A stretch of 64,000 nucleotides of DNA, taken from the NCBI RefSeq assembly GCF_014696355.1, contig NZ_JACJQA010000028.1, positions 186,001 through 250,000 of the forward strand, in the 5' to 3' direction. Position numbers and translations under genes: made by a program. Below the pieces are notes generated by a model that was not told where the DNA came from, did no database searches, and was given only the letters and a program-made list of their open reading frames with translations. The stretch is from Pseudanabaena sp. FACHB-1998 (lineage in GTDB: Bacteria > Cyanobacteriota > Cyanobacteriia > Pseudanabaenales > Pseudanabaenaceae). This document shows, in pieces, positions 26,686 through 34,890 of the stretch. Positions within the stretch are counted from its first letter, which is position 1; each line of letters opens with the position of its first letter.

Positions 26686-26770
26686 AAAATCCAGATAAAT
26701 TTTGCAAAAGCTTGCTTCGCAAGCTTTTGCAAAATTTATCTGGGCTACCCAAAGCCCAAACAGGCTGGAT
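26686..26770. repeat. Dispersed element family C, copy 2 (85 bp)
   Basis: It has the same ends and length as 14080-14164: AAAATCCAGATAAAT at the left, ATTTATCTGG in the right arm, then CTAC and AACAGGCTGGAT. The hairpin tip is GCTTGCTTCGCAAGC here against GCTTGCAAAGCAAGC in copy 1. Confidence 0.9.
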
Positions 26771-26805
26771 TTCAATCTCGATTTAGCCAAGATTAAAAAA
26801 CAAAA

Positions 26806-27102
26806 TTATGGTTTTGTTTTTACGCTGACATCGCCATTGACTAGGGTTTGACAGGCGAGGCGATAATTTGCTGGTTTGTTTTTTAGCTTGCGTTCTTCAA
26901 ATTCAGTTCTAGGAGAGAGCTTTTCCAACCCGTCCACAATCTCCACAACACAGGTAGCACATTGACCATAACCATTACAGTTAGTGAGCTTCGCAACAAA
27001 TTTATAGACATCAATGTTGTTTTCGAGAGCTTTGATGCGGAGGTTCGCGCCATCCATGGCGATCGCTTCCTTACCTTCATTCACAAACGTAATGTTTGCC
27101 AT
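26806..27102 (-). CDS. 2Fe-2S ferredoxin
   Basis: A 98-residue ferredoxin with cluster ligands [10 protein letters not shown] (C-x5-C-x2-C) near 43-52 and the fourth Cys in RLACQTL near 82. The spacing is that of adrenodoxin/bacterial-type, not plant-type PetF, which uses C-x4-C. It resembles the thylakoid or stress-related small ferredoxins of cyanobacteria. The electron partner is unknown. A related, larger ferredoxin is at 38984. Confidence 0.92.
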   Translation of the reverse strand: MANITFVNEGKEAIAMDGANLRIKALENNIDVYKFVAKLTNCNGYGQCATCVVEIVDGLEKLSPRTEFEERKLKNKPANYRLACQTLVNGDVSVKTKP

Positions 27103-27206
27103 AGCTAAGTATTAATTATTTGTTAATTTTTATTACTTAATCAGTATCTTATGAAATGGCTGCTTATCGCAATCTAACCAATAACGTATATGGAAGAACG
27201 AATCGC

Positions 27207-27255
27207 AAGAAAACTAATGAAAGCGTTACTTTGCAACGCTTTCATTAGTTTTCTT
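27207..27255. repeat. Long hairpin upstream of the LOG-family gene
   Basis: Arms AAGAAAACTAATGAAAGCGTT and complement surround ACTTTGC. It is followed by GAGCGCAAAGCGCTGTAAGA, a tail also seen after the kinase terminator near 11350. It lies in a divergent promoter region (ferredoxin on the minus strand, LOG on the plus strand). Confidence 0.85.
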
Positions 27256-27295
27256 GGTTTGAATTTGAGCGCAAAGCGCTGTAAGATAATCATTT

Positions 27296-28366
27296 ATGGC
27301 TACAAATCCTTCAAATTCAGACATTAAAGCTCTTGCCGACGATTTGCAGAGGTTGGTTGATAATCTTGAGTCAACCGAGCATGGGGAGCTTATTTATAAT
27401 GCTTTAAAAGCGATTACCCAAATTAGTGATACCAACGCTGAACGGTTGGACTGGAAGATTTTAGCGGGGTCATTGCAGGATATGCAAAAGGCGATCGCCA
27501 TGTTTTATCCGCATCGTTTTAAGCGCAAGGTGAGTATTTTTGGATCGGCGCGAACTCCTAAAAATGATCCTGAATATCTCCAAGCTTATGAATTTGCGGA
27601 GCAAATCACCAAGCAGGGATTTATGGTGATCACTGGGGCTGGTGGTGGCATCATGGCGGCGGGCAACGAGGGGGCTGGCAACAATTCCTTTGGACTTAAT
27701 ATTAGTTTGCCCTTTGAGCAGTCTAGTAATGGTTTTGTCTCGGAGGCTTCCCGCCTAGTGAGGTTTCGCTATTTCTTTACGCGCAAATTGTATTTTGTGA
27801 AAGAGAGTGATGCGATCGCCTTATTTCCCGGTGGCTTTGGTACGCAGGATGAATTTTTTGAATGCTTAACTCTTACCCAAACAGGACGCACTACACCCCG
27901 ACCAATGGTGCTGATGGATAAAAAAGGTGGTGATTATTGGAAGGAGTGGGATGTATTTGTGCAAAATCAGTTAATGGAGAGAGGCTTGATCACTAAAGAG
28001 GATCGCAGTCTTTACCAAATTACTGATGATGTGGAAGAGGCTTGTCAATTCATTAAATCCTTCTACAGTGTTTATCATTCCTGTCGATGGGTTAGTGATG
28101 TGTTTGTGATTCGCTTAAACGTAGATATTACGGATGAACATCTTGATCGTCTAAATGATAATTTCAGCGATATTTTGACTCACGGTAAGATCGAGCGCAG
28201 TAAATCGTTACCTAATGAAGTCAATGAGGCTCATATTATTGACTTACCACGTTTGACAATGCACTTCAATCAGCATGATTTTGGTCGTTTGCATGAGCTA
28301 ATTGCTGCGATTAATGACACTTGCAATAGCGGTGCCCCAATGGTCTGCCATCCTGAACAACGCTAA
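27296..28366 (+). CDS. LOG-family nucleotide phosphoribohydrolase-like protein
   Basis: A 356-residue protein with the TIGR00730/LOG core at about 75-255. Landmarks are SIFGSARTPKNDPEY, VITGAGGGIMAAGNEGA and the diagnostic PGGFGTQDEFFE. LOG enzymes cleave nucleoside 5'-monophosphates, including cytokinin precursors; older databases call them lysine decarboxylases, which is wrong. The N-terminal 70 residues and C-terminal 90 residues extend beyond the minimal 190-residue family, as in the larger cyanobacterial version. The true substrate is unknown. Confidence 0.9.
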   Translation: MATNPSNSDIKALADDLQRLVDNLESTEHGELIYNALKAITQISDTNAERLDWKILAGSLQDMQKAIAMFYPHRFKRKVSIFGSARTPKNDPEYLQAYEFAEQITKQGFMVITGAGGGIMAAGNEGAGNNSFGLNISLPFEQSSNGFVSEASRLVRFRYFFTRKLYFVKESDAIALFPGGFGTQDEFFECLTLTQTGRTTPRPMVLMDKKGGDYWKEWDVFVQNQLMERGLITKEDRSLYQITDDVEEACQFIKSFYSVYHSCRWVSDVFVIRLNVDITDEHLDRLNDNFSDILTHGKIERSKSLPNEVNEAHIIDLPRLTMHFNQHDFGRLHELIAAINDTCNSGAPMVCHPEQR

Positions 28367-28370
28367 TTTT

Positions 28371-28513
28371 GGGCTACATGAGGAAGCCACATAGCTCAAA
28401 ATGGCAAAACATTAATTTCGAGCTAGACAGCGAAGCCACATAGCTCAAAATGGCAAAACATTAATTTCGAGCTAGGCGGCGAAGCCGCCTAGCTCGAAAC
28501 GGTAAAACATTTT
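28371..28513. repeat. Three tandem copies of a 49-bp unit
   Basis: Units begin at 28371, 28420 and 28469. Each runs from GAGCTAG (first copy GGGCTAC) through GAAGCC, TAGCTC and GGCAAAACATT. The third unit is a perfect hairpin, GAGCTAGGCGGCGAAGCCGCCTAGCTC in outline; the first two carry changes that weaken the stem. It lies between the LOG gene and the CCA-adding enzyme gene. Confidence 0.95.
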
Positions 28514-28520
28514 TAAAAAG

Positions 28521-29897
28521 ATGTACATAAAACATTTTGATCGCTTTTTTAGTCCTTTGCAATGGCAAGTCTTGCGCAAGGTCGCCCAAATTGCTGATGA
28601 ACTAAATTTACGAGCTTTTGCCGTAGGCGGGATTGTCCGTGATGCTGTGGTGAGAGAGTGTGTCGATAGTTTCAAATTAGATCATCTCAAAACGACCGCT
28701 TTTCCGAAGGATCTCGATTTAGTCTTTGATGGCGCGGAGCAAGCGGGAATTAAAGTGGCGATCGCCTTACAAAGAGCTTTTCCTGAAGCAAAATTACAAA
28801 TCCACGAAAAATTTCAAACTGCGGAGTTGCTCTGGCAAGATTTTGCGATGGACATGGCAACTGCTAGGCAAGAAACCTATGCCTATGCTGGCGCAAATCC
28901 TGAAGTTATCGCCACTACCCTCAAAGATGACCTCGAGCGGCGAGACTTCACCATCAATGCTTTGGCAGTGCAACTCGATTCAGAATTGGGGACTAGAGGC
29001 GAAATCATTGATCGCTTTAAGGGGTTGCAAGATTTAGCGAATAGGCAAGTACGGGCGATTCGTGCAGGTAGCTTTGAAGAAGATCCACGACGATTATTTC
29101 GGGCAGCAAGGTTTGCGACCAGATTAAATTTGGCGATCGCACCCGAAACTTATGCGGAAATCATCGCCACCACTGCGAGCGGACTCCATGATGCGATCGG
29201 TGGGGCAAGACTACGCGCCGAACTGCATTACACCTTGGCGGAATCCAGAGCCAGTCAAATGTTTGCCCTATTGCAAGACTTAGGGGCTTTGCGCTGTATT
29301 CATCCAGATTTGCGATTGCCCGATGATGGGGCAAATACTCGGTCTAATACTTTTAAATATCAATGGCGGCGATCGCAATATTGGCTCAAGTTAATTAATC
29401 GCCTAGAAAATAGTCCTAGCAGTAAAAATCATGCCCAAATTAATGCTCAAATTAATGCCCTTAATCCCATCAATTTAGGCGTGGAATTATTGCTGTCCTA
29501 CTTGTCGCCTCAAATCTCTACTCAACTGGATCTTGGGTTCAGCCCCGAACAGAAAACCAGACAAATCAAGCTAGCAGAATTATTAGCAAATGTGTCTGAT
29601 TTAACTAATAAATCATTAAAAAATTCAGAAATTACCCAAAATCTCCAAAAATTTGATCTTCAAACCCTGATTTTAGCGGGCGTAAAATGTCAGCCATTCC
29701 AGAGGCGAATTATTTGGCGATATTTGACTCAATGGCGAAGAATAAAATCGCCACTCACAGGAATAGATCTCCAAGGGCTGGGCTATGCATCAGGCAAACA
29801 AATGGGTGAAATATTACAAAAACTAAGAGGAGCCACGCTGGATGGCGAAATTACCAACCAAGAGGAGGCGATCTCCTACCTACGTTTGCCACACTAA
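28521..29897 (+). CDS. CCA tRNA nucleotidyltransferase (or A-adding enzyme), class II
   Basis: A 458-residue class II nucleotidyltransferase. The head motif AFAVGGIVRDAVV with catalytic Asp pair in FPKDLDLVFDG lies in the first 75 residues. RRDFTINALAVQL and EEDPRRLFRAARFATRL, the ATP/CTP recognition helices, follow at about 135-200. It repairs or adds CCA ends. This matters here because the tRNA-Ala gene in the window has no encoded CCA. Some cyanobacteria may split CC-adding and A-adding activities between two enzymes; which form this is cannot be told from sequence alone. Confidence 0.92.
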   Translation: MYIKHFDRFFSPLQWQVLRKVAQIADELNLRAFAVGGIVRDAVVRECVDSFKLDHLKTTAFPKDLDLVFDGAEQAGIKVAIALQRAFPEAKLQIHEKFQTAELLWQDFAMDMATARQETYAYAGANPEVIATTLKDDLERRDFTINALAVQLDSELGTRGEIIDRFKGLQDLANRQVRAIRAGSFEEDPRRLFRAARFATRLNLAIAPETYAEIIATTASGLHDAIGGARLRAELHYTLAESRASQMFALLQDLGALRCIHPDLRLPDDGANTRSNTFKYQWRRSQYWLKLINRLENSPSSKNHAQINAQINALNPINLGVELLLSYLSPQISTQLDLGFSPEQKTRQIKLAELLANVSDLTNKSLKNSEITQNLQKFDLQTLILAGVKCQPFQRRIIWRYLTQWRRIKSPLTGIDLQGLGYASGKQMGEILQKLRGATLDGEITNQEEAISYLRLPH

Positions 29898-29901
29898 TCA
29901 G

Positions 29902-29950
29902 ATTTCAAAAAACTAAAGCTCACGCGGCGTGAGCTTTAGTTTTTTGAAAT
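29902..29950. repeat. Perfect hairpin after the CCA-adding enzyme gene
   Basis: Perfect 24-base arms (ATTTCAAAAAACTAAAGCTC continuing ACGC) surround one base. The flank TTCGCCTAACTACTTAC matches the right end of family B elements, so this may be a related element as well as a terminator. Confidence 0.85.
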
Positions 29951-30029
29951 TTCGCCTAACTACTTACGATAAAATGTTAAACACAGCTTTCAGCGCCAAT
30001 CAGTTAATAAATCTAGGACAAGCAACATC

Positions 30030-31295
30030 ATGAGAGGCGGCATCCGCATCGGCAGTATTTCAGGCATACCCTTATACATTGATTCCTCTTGGTTTTTAGT
30101 ACTTGGATTTCTAGCCGTTTGGCTAAGTGCTGCCTACACCAAACTATCGCCATCTTTTTCCCTAGGTTATGGCGCAATTACAGCCTTACTCTTTTTTCTG
30201 TCGATCGCCTTTAATAAAGTCGCTCATGCCTTAGTTTCTAAATCGAGAGGAGTGGATATTAATCTGATTAATATTCAATTTATGGGTGGGGCAACTACGC
30301 TTGAGAAAGAATCGAAAGATCCCCTATCTGTATTTAGCATTGCCCTTTCGGGTCCCTTAAGTAGCCTCTTATTAAGCATCATTGGCTTTACGGCGGCTTG
30401 GTTACTTGCTGGCGATATTATTTTTTCTAGCAATCCTAAAGTAATTGAGACATTGCCTGAAAGCATTGGCAATATTCGTACAATCTGGACAATTATCGCT
30501 CTCAATATTGCCCGTATCAATCTCATCTTCGCTGTTTTTAGCCTCATTCCCGCCTTACCCTTTGAAGGTGGTCATATCCTCAAAGCAATTATTTGGAAAA
30601 TTACAGGCGATCGCTGGGCGGGTATTCGCTGGGCGGCAAGATCGGGACAGTTTTTTGGTGTCCTAACCATGATTTTTGGGGGAATGATTTTAATTACCAA
30701 CTTCGGAGGTATCTTTTTAATCTTTTTAGGATGGTTTCTCTTTGGCAGTGCCAGTGGATATCTCTACATCACGAATTTACAACAAGCAATTCTGGATATT
30801 GATGCTGAAGTCACGATGACCAGAGACTTTCGCCTAGTAGATGCAGAAATCTCCTTGCGAGACTTTGCAGATAAATTTTTGCTAATGGAAGAAAAGGATG
30901 CTAATCCGATTTATATTGCTTCTTCCGATGGACGCGATCGCGGCATCATCTCTGCCAATGCAATTCGGAATATTGACAGCAGTGAATGGCAATCCAAATC
31001 TTTACAATCCCTGATTAAACCCTTCGATGAAGTTGATACCGTTGATTTACGAACCAAGCTGTCGAGTGTAATCAATCTCCTTGAGCAGAAGCAACTTCGT
31101 TATGTAATTGTGCGATCGCCAGTTGGTTCTGTTGCTGGAGTAATTGATCGAGGTGATGTGATTAAGGCTCTAGATAGCAAGTTGCAATGGCGGATTTCTT
31201 CGGAATATATTAAACAGATTAAAGTCGAAGGTAAATTCCCTGCTAATTTTCGTCTTGTAGAAATTTGTGAACAAATAGTAGAAAACGATAAGTAA
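30030..31295 (+). CDS. Site-2 protease (M50) homologue lacking catalytic residues, with CBS domains
   Basis: A 421-residue membrane protein. The N-terminus (IRIGSISGIPLYIDSSWFLV), the central FMGGATTLEKESKDPLSVFSIALSGPLSS-like block and the hydrophobic helices clearly place it in the M50 intramembrane protease family. However, the zinc motif HExxH is NKVAH (residues 62-66), so the first His and the catalytic Glu are lost. The second motif, usually NLIPAFPLDGGR, is SLIPALPFEGGH (171-182), with Asn to Ser and Asp to Glu. Residues about 250-410 form a CBS pair. It is probably a pseudoprotease, perhaps regulatory. Confidence 0.85.
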   Translation: MRGGIRIGSISGIPLYIDSSWFLVLGFLAVWLSAAYTKLSPSFSLGYGAITALLFFLSIAFNKVAHALVSKSRGVDINLINIQFMGGATTLEKESKDPLSVFSIALSGPLSSLLLSIIGFTAAWLLAGDIIFSSNPKVIETLPESIGNIRTIWTIIALNIARINLIFAVFSLIPALPFEGGHILKAIIWKITGDRWAGIRWAARSGQFFGVLTMIFGGMILITNFGGIFLIFLGWFLFGSASGYLYITNLQQAILDIDAEVTMTRDFRLVDAEISLRDFADKFLLMEEKDANPIYIASSDGRDRGIISANAIRNIDSSEWQSKSLQSLIKPFDEVDTVDLRTKLSSVINLLEQKQLRYVIVRSPVGSVAGVIDRGDVIKALDSKLQWRISSEYIKQIKVEGKFPANFRLVEICEQIVENDK

Positions 31296-31339
31296 AAGAA
31301 AAAGGCGCTTTTGCGCCTTTTTCTTTTACTTATCGTTTT
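31282..31339. terminator. 58-bp near-perfect palindrome overlapping the end of the M50-like gene
   Basis: Arms AAAACGATAAGTAAAAGAAA continue into AAGGCGC; the loop is TTTT. The left arm covers the last codons and the stop of the M50-like gene. It lies between convergent genes, so it could stop transcription from both sides. Confidence 0.8.
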
Positions 31340-31359
31340 TTAAAAGTACTAGCGTGCTT

Positions 31360-33015
31360 TTAAAAACCCAGAGAATCTAAATCGTTAGAAAAATTTTCTA
31401 ACGTTACAAAATCAGGTTCCGATTTTCCCGATCCCCCATCTCCATTTAACACCAATGTTTCCATACCACCTAAAATTCGCTCAATAGTAGTCGCACCCAG
31501 ATCATTAGAAGCGTCTTTTTTATTCTGAGGTTGCTTATTTGCAGATATTGGAACTTCCGTTGGAGTTTGTTCCTGCTCATCCATCAGCTTTAAAAGAGTT
31601 TCAAGATTTTGCTTAGGAATTCTTGACTTAATCACATCAAGATTATCTTCTGGATTATTTACTATGTCGGAAATATCTGATCTCGAAAATTTTGGCTTAG
31701 GCGATGGCGTTTCAATTAAGAAATCTCCAAATAAATCACCTTCCTCTACATCTAAAGGTGCAGTTTCATCAGCTACTCTATTGACAGCTTGGACTACAGA
31801 GGGACTTACGGATAAACTCTCATCCAGACTACTAATGTCCCCATATTCGCCGGCAGCCTCCGTAACATCAGTCATAAAATCATCGAATAATGATTCCACT
31901 GTATTGGATGATTCTGTAACTCCAAATTCTGAAGAATCTGGCAAATCGGGACTATTCGGTTCTGAGAAATCCTCAAATAAAGACTCCGTCGTATTCACGG
32001 GTTCTGGTTGATCTAAGATTTCCTGTGAATCTGATGTTGGAGACTCTGGGAAATCATCGAATAATGATTCAGAAGAGGATTCAGAAGAAATGGAAGTTGA
32101 TTCTTCGGTAGGAGTAGCTACCACCGATGGAGAAGGTGGGGTAGCTGGCTCAGATGTTTCGAGAACAGAATAGCCGACAGGTTGGTGAAGAGTTTTATCT
32201 AAGTCAAGAGTGATGCCTTGATGTTTATTCTCTACATTGGTCGGATCTTGGGCTGGTTCTAAAAATATCTTAGAGACAAGGCGAATTTTTGCTTTTTGCC
32301 ATTGTTGCCCCGGTTGTAAAATCGATAGATTGGTGATGACCTGATCGCCATGTTCATCAGTTTTACTAAACTCGGCGATCGTATCTAACAAGCTCCTCAA
32401 ACTAGGATTTGAGGCAACTGCTGCAAATAAAAAACTAGGTTTGCTAATTACTTGGATTAATTCGGTAAGTGTAGTCAAGCATCGGACTGTTCCCACATGC
32501 TCGTCAGTAAATCGAACAATAATATCTTGGTATTCTTGCAAGTTTTGTTGAATTTGCGATAGTTTTTGAACGAGAATTGCGCCTTGATAATTATTGACTG
32601 GATAATTATTTGTAAGATGCGTATTTTTTGGCTCTGTAACTAAACCTGATGGACTAGGCGGTAGAGGCTGAGATTCTAATGACCGAAATTCTGAAGATGG
32701 TGATGCAGAGTTTGGAGGGCTGATGCTAAGCGAAAATTCATGTTGCCAAGCTAGATAGTTGTTATCTGATCGATAGGTAAAAACTTTGACACGTTTGATT
32801 TGCGGTATCTGCAAAACCAACATGCCTCGATGAATAATTGTAACAACCGCTTTTTGGTTTGGTATTTGTGATGCTTGCAAAGAGATTTTCAGACATTCAT
32901 CTTCTAGCTGAGCTTGAGCATGGATGCCTTTGGATTCTAGCGATCGATTGATCAAAGCGGCGATCGCATGGGGATCACCTTGCTTTGCCAATTCCATAAC
33001 GCTCACTTGTGTCAT
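31360..33015 (-). CDS. Acidic protein with repeated SLFDDF motifs, unknown function
   Basis: A 551-residue protein I cannot assign. An N-terminal globular segment (MTQVSVMELAKQGDPHAIAA; about 1-95) is of a type seen at the start of several cyanobacterial proteins. A second structured region follows at about 140-270. From about 285 to 450 it is Ser/Glu/Asp/Pro-rich and probably disordered, with four short repeats: ESLFDDFPES, ESLFEDFSEP, ESLFDDFMTD and GDLFGDFLIE. Such repeated aromatic-acidic motifs in a disordered chain look like docking peptides. There are no membrane helices. It is convergent with the M50-like gene. Confidence 0.8.
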   Translation of the reverse strand: MTQVSVMELAKQGDPHAIAALINRSLESKGIHAQAQLEDECLKISLQASQIPNQKAVVTIIHRGMLVLQIPQIKRVKVFTYRSDNNYLAWQHEFSLSISPPNSASPSSEFRSLESQPLPPSPSGLVTEPKNTHLTNNYPVNNYQGAILVQKLSQIQQNLQEYQDIIVRFTDEHVGTVRCLTTLTELIQVISKPSFLFAAVASNPSLRSLLDTIAEFSKTDEHGDQVITNLSILQPGQQWQKAKIRLVSKIFLEPAQDPTNVENKHQGITLDLDKTLHQPVGYSVLETSEPATPPSPSVVATPTEESTSISSESSSESLFDDFPESPTSDSQEILDQPEPVNTTESLFEDFSEPNSPDLPDSSEFGVTESSNTVESLFDDFMTDVTEAAGEYGDISSLDESLSVSPSVVQAVNRVADETAPLDVEEGDLFGDFLIETPSPKPKFSRSDISDIVNNPEDNLDVIKSRIPKQNLETLLKLMDEQEQTPTEVPISANKQPQNKKDASNDLGATTIERILGGMETLVLNGDGGSGKSEPDFVTLENFSNDLDSLGF

Positions 33016-33217
33016 ATCCTATTCCCAATTGGCTACAAATTTCTTACCCTAGCAACTATAGATGTTTAGTAATTTTGGGGTACTGTGGCAATTTTCTCAT
33101 TGATAATATTAATTTGAAAACCGCACATTAACTCAACTATGGAGTTTGAGACTCTCAATAATGTAACTGACAATCTTACACATTAGTGAATTTAGTGACA
33201 AATTTTATCTAGTACAT

Positions 33218-33266
33218 AAAAAAATAAAGAGTTGCGGTGCTTCGCACCGCAACTCTTTATTTTTTT
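33218..33266 (-). terminator. Perfect 49-bp hairpin downstream of cp12
   Basis: Arms AAAAAAATAAAGAGTTGCGG continue TGC around TTC and end in a T-run on the plus strand and, read in reverse, on the minus strand. It is a good intrinsic terminator for cp12. The remainder of the 33016-33348 gap shows no gene. Confidence 0.75.
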
Positions 33267-33348
33267 TAAATAGCTACAGCTATTGAAGGTAGATTGAGGA
33301 CATCTAAGTAACAGATTGACAAATTACTTATTGCCTAATCGAAAAAGA

Positions 33349-33570
33349 TTAATCTTCGTACAAACGGCATTCAGCAGCATCAGGATTATCGTCGCAGTAA
33401 ACTTCAAGGGAGTTTTTAGGCTTATCTTGCTTTTGGTGAGATGCTTCAGCTTGCAACTCTTCCACGGCATCCCATGCTGCCGCACATTCTTTAGAACCAG
33501 TCCCGCTAACTTCACAGGTGTCTCTGGCTTGCTGTACTTCTTCTAGGATTTTCTCTTTGATATTGCTCAT
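33349..33570 (-). CDS. cp12: Calvin cycle redox switch protein CP12
   Basis: A 73-residue protein with both redox Cys pairs: the N-terminal pair in DTCEVSGTGSKEC and the C-terminal pair in YCDDNPDAAEC, plus the conserved core CAAAWDAVEELQAEASH. CP12 scaffolds the inactive GAPDH-phosphoribulokinase complex in the dark and releases it when thioredoxin reduces its disulfides. The C-terminus CRLYED matches the GAPDH-binding tail (usually CRVYED). The length is typical. Confidence 0.97.
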   Translation of the reverse strand: MSNIKEKILEEVQQARDTCEVSGTGSKECAAAWDAVEELQAEASHQKQDKPKNSLEVYCDDNPDAAECRLYED

Positions 33571-33669
33571 GTATTTGTTTTCTAATGTCTATGAACTAGA
33601 TCCTAACAGACTAATGCGTGATAGCCATCATACGTCAGGAGTAGGAAAACACCATGTACTGATTGGCAG

Positions 33670-34566
33670 TTAACCGATTCCTAGAGTCGATGGAAGCATC
33701 CCCGCCAGTATAAGAAAGCCGATCCACACGTTCTGCCCAAAGGCTTTTTGGTACAAGTCGCTAGGAATTTCAGCTTGGGTTAGTCTGTTACATTGCCATA
33801 TCCATATTACTCCTGCCGTCAAGCAAGCAAAGTAGTGTGCGTAACCAAGTTGCATCTCCCACCCTAGCCAAATTAGGCTTCCTAGCGTAATTGCTAAGAA
33901 TATAGCGATCGCAAACGTTACATATCTTCCAAAAAATAGAGCGCTAGACTTGACCCCAACCTTAAGATCATCCTCGCGATCGCTCATGGCATAAATTGTG
34001 TCAAAACCCATCGTCCAAGTAATTACCGCTAACCATAATTCCCAAGCATAGCGATCTAGACCACCCGTAACCGCGCTCCAAGGGATTAGTACCGTAAATC
34101 CCCAAGCGATGGACAGAACTAACTGGGGTACTGGGAAAAAGCGCTTACAAGCGGGATAAATCACAATTACAGGGGCAGCCGCAAAACAAAGCCCAAAACT
34201 GAGGGGATTTAAATAAGTTGATAGTAAAAAGGCGCACAATCCTGAAACCAGCAAGACCGCGATCCCCACCTGAATCGATAGCGATCGCTCGGCGAGAGGA
34301 CGATTTTTAGTGCGATCGACCTGTGGATCAATATCACGATCCCAGAGGTCATTAATAACGCAACCTGCGGCGCTAGTTGCCAAGCTACCAAGGATGACCA
34401 CACCTAATAAATCAAGTGGAGGCAGTTGATGCATGGATTTAGCAGCTGCAACCGTAGCCCATAGTGCAGGCAACATCAGGATCAACCTACCTGCGGGTTT
34501 ATGCCAACGCAAGAGACGCACAATTTTCTGAAATGTTGATTCATGATTGGTGAGACCTGAGTTCAT
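33670..34566 (-). CDS. ubiA: 4-Hydroxybenzoate polyprenyltransferase (UbiA family)
   Basis: A 298-residue integral membrane enzyme with about eight helices. The two Asp-rich motifs that bind prenyl diphosphate through Mg2+ are present: NDLWDRDID near 67 and DREDDLKVG near 195. NRPLAER follows the first motif. In cyanobacteria this enzyme prenylates 4-hydroxybenzoate on the route to plastoquinone. No partner genes are adjacent. Confidence 0.93.
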   Translation of the reverse strand: MNSGLTNHESTFQKIVRLLRWHKPAGRLILMLPALWATVAAAKSMHQLPPLDLLGVVILGSLATSAAGCVINDLWDRDIDPQVDRTKNRPLAERSLSIQVGIAVLLVSGLCAFLLSTYLNPLSFGLCFAAAPVIVIYPACKRFFPVPQLVLSIAWGFTVLIPWSAVTGGLDRYAWELWLAVITWTMGFDTIYAMSDREDDLKVGVKSSALFFGRYVTFAIAIFLAITLGSLIWLGWEMQLGYAHYFACLTAGVIWIWQCNRLTQAEIPSDLYQKAFGQNVWIGFLILAGMLPSTLGIG

Positions 34567-34662
34567 AGTGGATGCTTGCCAAGTTTACTGAGTAAAAGAT
34601 TTTAATTGCTATGGGTTAATTGCTATGGGCATTAGGAAATACTGTCCCTAGCAATCTTGATT

Positions 34663-34765
34663 GCGCTGCTGGGCATAATTAAAAACCCAGACCCAAAACC
34701 TGTGGCGCACGCGCAGCGTGCGCCACAGGTTTTGGGTTTTATATTTAATTTCGCTTAGCTACTTA
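34663..34765. repeat. Dispersed element family B, copy 2
   Basis: GGGCATAATTAAAAACCC at the left and GGGTTTTATATTTAATTTCG ending TAGCTACTTA at the right enclose a perfect hairpin with CAAAACCTGTGGCGCACGC arms. The rest of the 34567-34890 gap is short and shows no gene. Confidence 0.9.
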
Positions 34766-34890
34766 TCCTATTTTAGGCAAAGTTGCTGATTACAAAAGTT
34801 TTCATCATTGTTACCGTCATGATCGGGATACGGGGCTCTCTGTAGCTACAGCAAGTACAGAAACAATTAGCAAGATCGTGAGGTTTTGAG

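Noticed and set aside
27296-28366. Lysine decarboxylase
   Set aside because: The PGGFGT motif marks the LOG phosphoribohydrolase family; the decarboxylase name is a historic misannotation.
28371-28513. CRISPR-like repeat array
   Set aside because: The 49-bp units are directly adjacent without spacers and are hairpin elements; no cas genes are present.
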